In this document: positions 7,285-8,194 of the stretch, in pieces
Position numbering within the stretch: position 1 is the stretch's first letter
Layout: each line of letters begins with the position of its first letter
NCBI GenBank assembly: GCA_937901285.1
Contig: CALCHI010000412.1
Coordinates: 1-8,194, forward strand
Source: UBA8437 sp003445035
GTDB taxonomy: Bacteria; Planctomycetota; Planctomycetia; Planctomycetales; Planctomycetaceae
DNA length: 8,194 nt
Direction of reading: 5' to 3'
The notes under the pieces: model-generated
Seen by the model: the letters and a program-made list of their open reading frames with translations, nothing else
The model's database searches: none
What the model was told of the DNA's origin: nothing
Program-made: the position numbers and the translations under genes

Positions 7285-7847
7285 TTCGCGATTTCGAACT
7301 CGAAGTCGTTGGGACCACTCGCCTGGACATTCGCCTTGAGCCCCGATTTTTTCGGGTCTATGTACCTGGCGGGGAATGCACCCGGCTGGGGCCTGGATTC
7401 CTGTTCGCGGGCCATCGAATACATTGCCGTGGGACCAATCTGCGAGGGGTCGGTTCCGGCCGGCGGTGCACCCGGATCGGCGGTCAAAAACGCTTCGTCG
7501 TGGAACCGCAACGACCACGCTGGAACCTTCTCGACCCCGATCGCATAAGGCCCCGGCATCGCACCATCGTCGAACCGCAGGGTGGTCACATCGCAGCGAC
7601 CGTTGGGACCGGTCGTCCCAGCCGCCGACCGCAAGGGCATATCGTGGGCCAACGGGAACAGGGTGACCATCACGTCAGAAACCAGTTCGCCGTCTTGACG
7701 AACAGTCACCGAGACCGGGACCGTTCCCAGGCCATCAGCCTCGCTCCAATCGACGGCCCGGATCACGACCAGAAGCGCGATCAGTAGAACCAGCGAGAGA
7801 ATGGCCCAGAACGGTCGGTTGTTGGCTTGCTGTGTGCCGGTCGCCAT
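7281..7847 (-). CDS. Small membrane-anchored protein with carboxypeptidase-regulatory-like (transthyretin-like) beta domain
   Basis: A 188-residue protein with a short cytoplasmic N-terminus, one membrane helix (residues 13-30) and a domain outside the cytoplasm. Residues about 43-107 have the pattern of a CarboxypepD-regulatory/transthyretin-like beta-sandwich: VSVTVRQDGELVSDVMVTLFP, then TTGPNGRCDV and GPYAIGVEKV. The C-terminus (about 158-188: PARYIDPKKSGLKANV, ending FEFEIAK) resembles a tail I recall from many small planctomycete proteins, often lipoproteins; here there is no lipobox Cys and the helix acts as anchor. The ATG at 7847 is supported by AGGAG (7856-7860) 8 bases upstream. The biochemical role is unknown; such domains usually mediate binding or stability, and no catalytic residues are visible. 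It is convergent with the UnbV-protein gene, with 11 bases between stop codons. Confidence 0.75.
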   Translation of the reverse strand: MATGTQQANNRPFWAILSLVLLIALLVVIRAVDWSEADGLGTVPVSVTVRQDGELVSDVMVTLFPLAHDMPLRSAAGTTGPNGRCDVTTLRFDDGAMPGPYAIGVEKVPAWSLRFHDEAFLTADPGAPPAGTDPSQIGPTAMYSMAREQESRPQPGAFPARYIDPKKSGLKANVQASGPNDFEFEIAK

Positions 7848-7881
7848 GGTCGTTGCTCCTGCCCCATCCTGTTCGCTGACA

Positions 7882-7910
7882 ATTCTCCATTCTCGTCATC
7901 CGGATCTCAA
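7882..7910 (-). promoter_or_regulatory. Candidate promoter of the small beta-domain protein gene
   Basis: Read on the minus strand, TTGAGA (7910-7905) and GAGAAT (7887-7882) are 17 bases apart. The -35 box matches consensus at five of six positions and the -10 box at four of six. Transcription would start near 7875, about 28 bases before the ATG at 7847, leaving room for the AGGAG ribosome binding site. Pattern and position are the only support. Confidence 0.35.
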
Positions 7911-7931
7911 CCCCGAACCGCTGTCGTCAGC

Positions 7932-8194
7932 GTGACTGGCCAGAGTCAATTCCCACGGCACATTGAGACCGGTGGTGGACCAGGAGCAGCCACCGGGACC
8001 GGAGACGGATGGAGTCGAGAGGAAAATCGCGGTCACCGCCGAGGTGCACCTGGTGTCCGGAGACGATGGACACCCCGAGCGACTGTCAGCGAAACCGGAA
8101 TTCGCAGATTCCTGGTCGTCGACAGCGATGAAAACGAGTTCCGCGTTGTCGATCTCAGCACCGGGGCTCGCGAACAGGTCTTTCTCGGTGCCCG
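7932..8194 (+). CDS. Possible 5' part of an unidentified gene running off the window (weak)
   Basis: A plus-strand frame is open from a GTG at 7932 to the window end (87 codons). Its last 30 residues (RRFLVVDSDENEFRVV, then DLSTGAREQVFLGA) look like genuine beta-strand-rich protein, similar in style to propeller repeats. The earlier part is Gly- and Arg-rich and unconvincing. No ribosome binding site precedes the GTG. A second plus frame from a TTG at 7963 and a minus-strand frame are also open over much of the region, and third-position GC does not clearly favour any of them by eye. The true start, if there is a gene, cannot be fixed here. I recognise no family. Confidence 0.25.
   Translation, partial: MTGQSQFPRHIETGGGPGAATGTGDGWSREENRGHRRGAPGVRRRWTPRATVSETGIRRFLVVDSDENEFRVVDLSTGAREQVFLGA

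Noticed and set aside
8009..8134. Small plus-strand open frame of 41 codons starting at ATG 8009 with a GGAG before it
   Set aside because: The product is Arg-, Ser- and Pro-rich with no recognisable feature, and two other frames are open over the same bases; a chance frame is more likely.
1..8194. CRISPR arrays, tRNA or rRNA genes, insertion sequences
   Set aside because: No regularly spaced direct repeats, no cloverleaf-like segment, and no transposase-like frame or flanking inverted repeats were seen on reading through; the repetitive look of the propeller genes comes from their protein repeats.

Overview
The window is GC-rich and densely coding. Its gene content suggests a planctomycete or a close relative: two long FG-GAP/VCBS propeller proteins (one ending in an ASPIC/UnbV domain), an acetate-permease-type sodium symporter with its DUF485 partner, and a small membrane-anchored protein with a transthyretin-like fold. 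The lineage is inferred from these families; there is no rRNA or marker gene here.

Layout from left to right. (1) 3-2276, plus strand: the 3' part of a large FG-GAP/VCBS protein whose true start lies left of the window. (2) A short convergent gap with a hairpin (2305-2330). (3) 4620-2351, minus strand: a two-gene operon, DUF485 membrane protein then SSS-family symporter, joined by an ATGA overlap. The symporter carries a roughly 190-residue hydrophilic segment inside its membrane core. (4) 4621-4848: a divergent intergenic region with a plausible plus-strand promoter. (5) 4849-7269, plus strand: a membrane-anchored FG-GAP plus ASPIC/UnbV protein interrupted by one in-frame TGA at 6622-6624. 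(6) 7847-7281, minus strand: the small anchored beta-sandwich protein; its stop codon and that of gene 5 lie in the two arms of one perfect inverted repeat. (7) 7848-8194: upstream region with no confident gene, though the last part could be the beginning of another reading frame.

The main finding is gene 5. The TGA is followed at once by an open reading frame in the same frame that encodes the expected C-terminal half of the family, with no ribosome binding site for a restart. One base after the TGA begins a strong hairpin (8-bp lower stem, bulged U, 4-bp upper stem, 5-base loop with GG) that resembles a bacterial SECIS element. The simplest reading is a selenoprotein of about 806 residues with selenocysteine at residue 592 in a U-x-C motif. 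A nonsense mutation or a sequence error is the main alternative.

The symporter operon probably imports a small monocarboxylate such as acetate with sodium. The propeller proteins are probably outside the cytoplasm and bind calcium. No shared pathway can be shown from the sequence alone.
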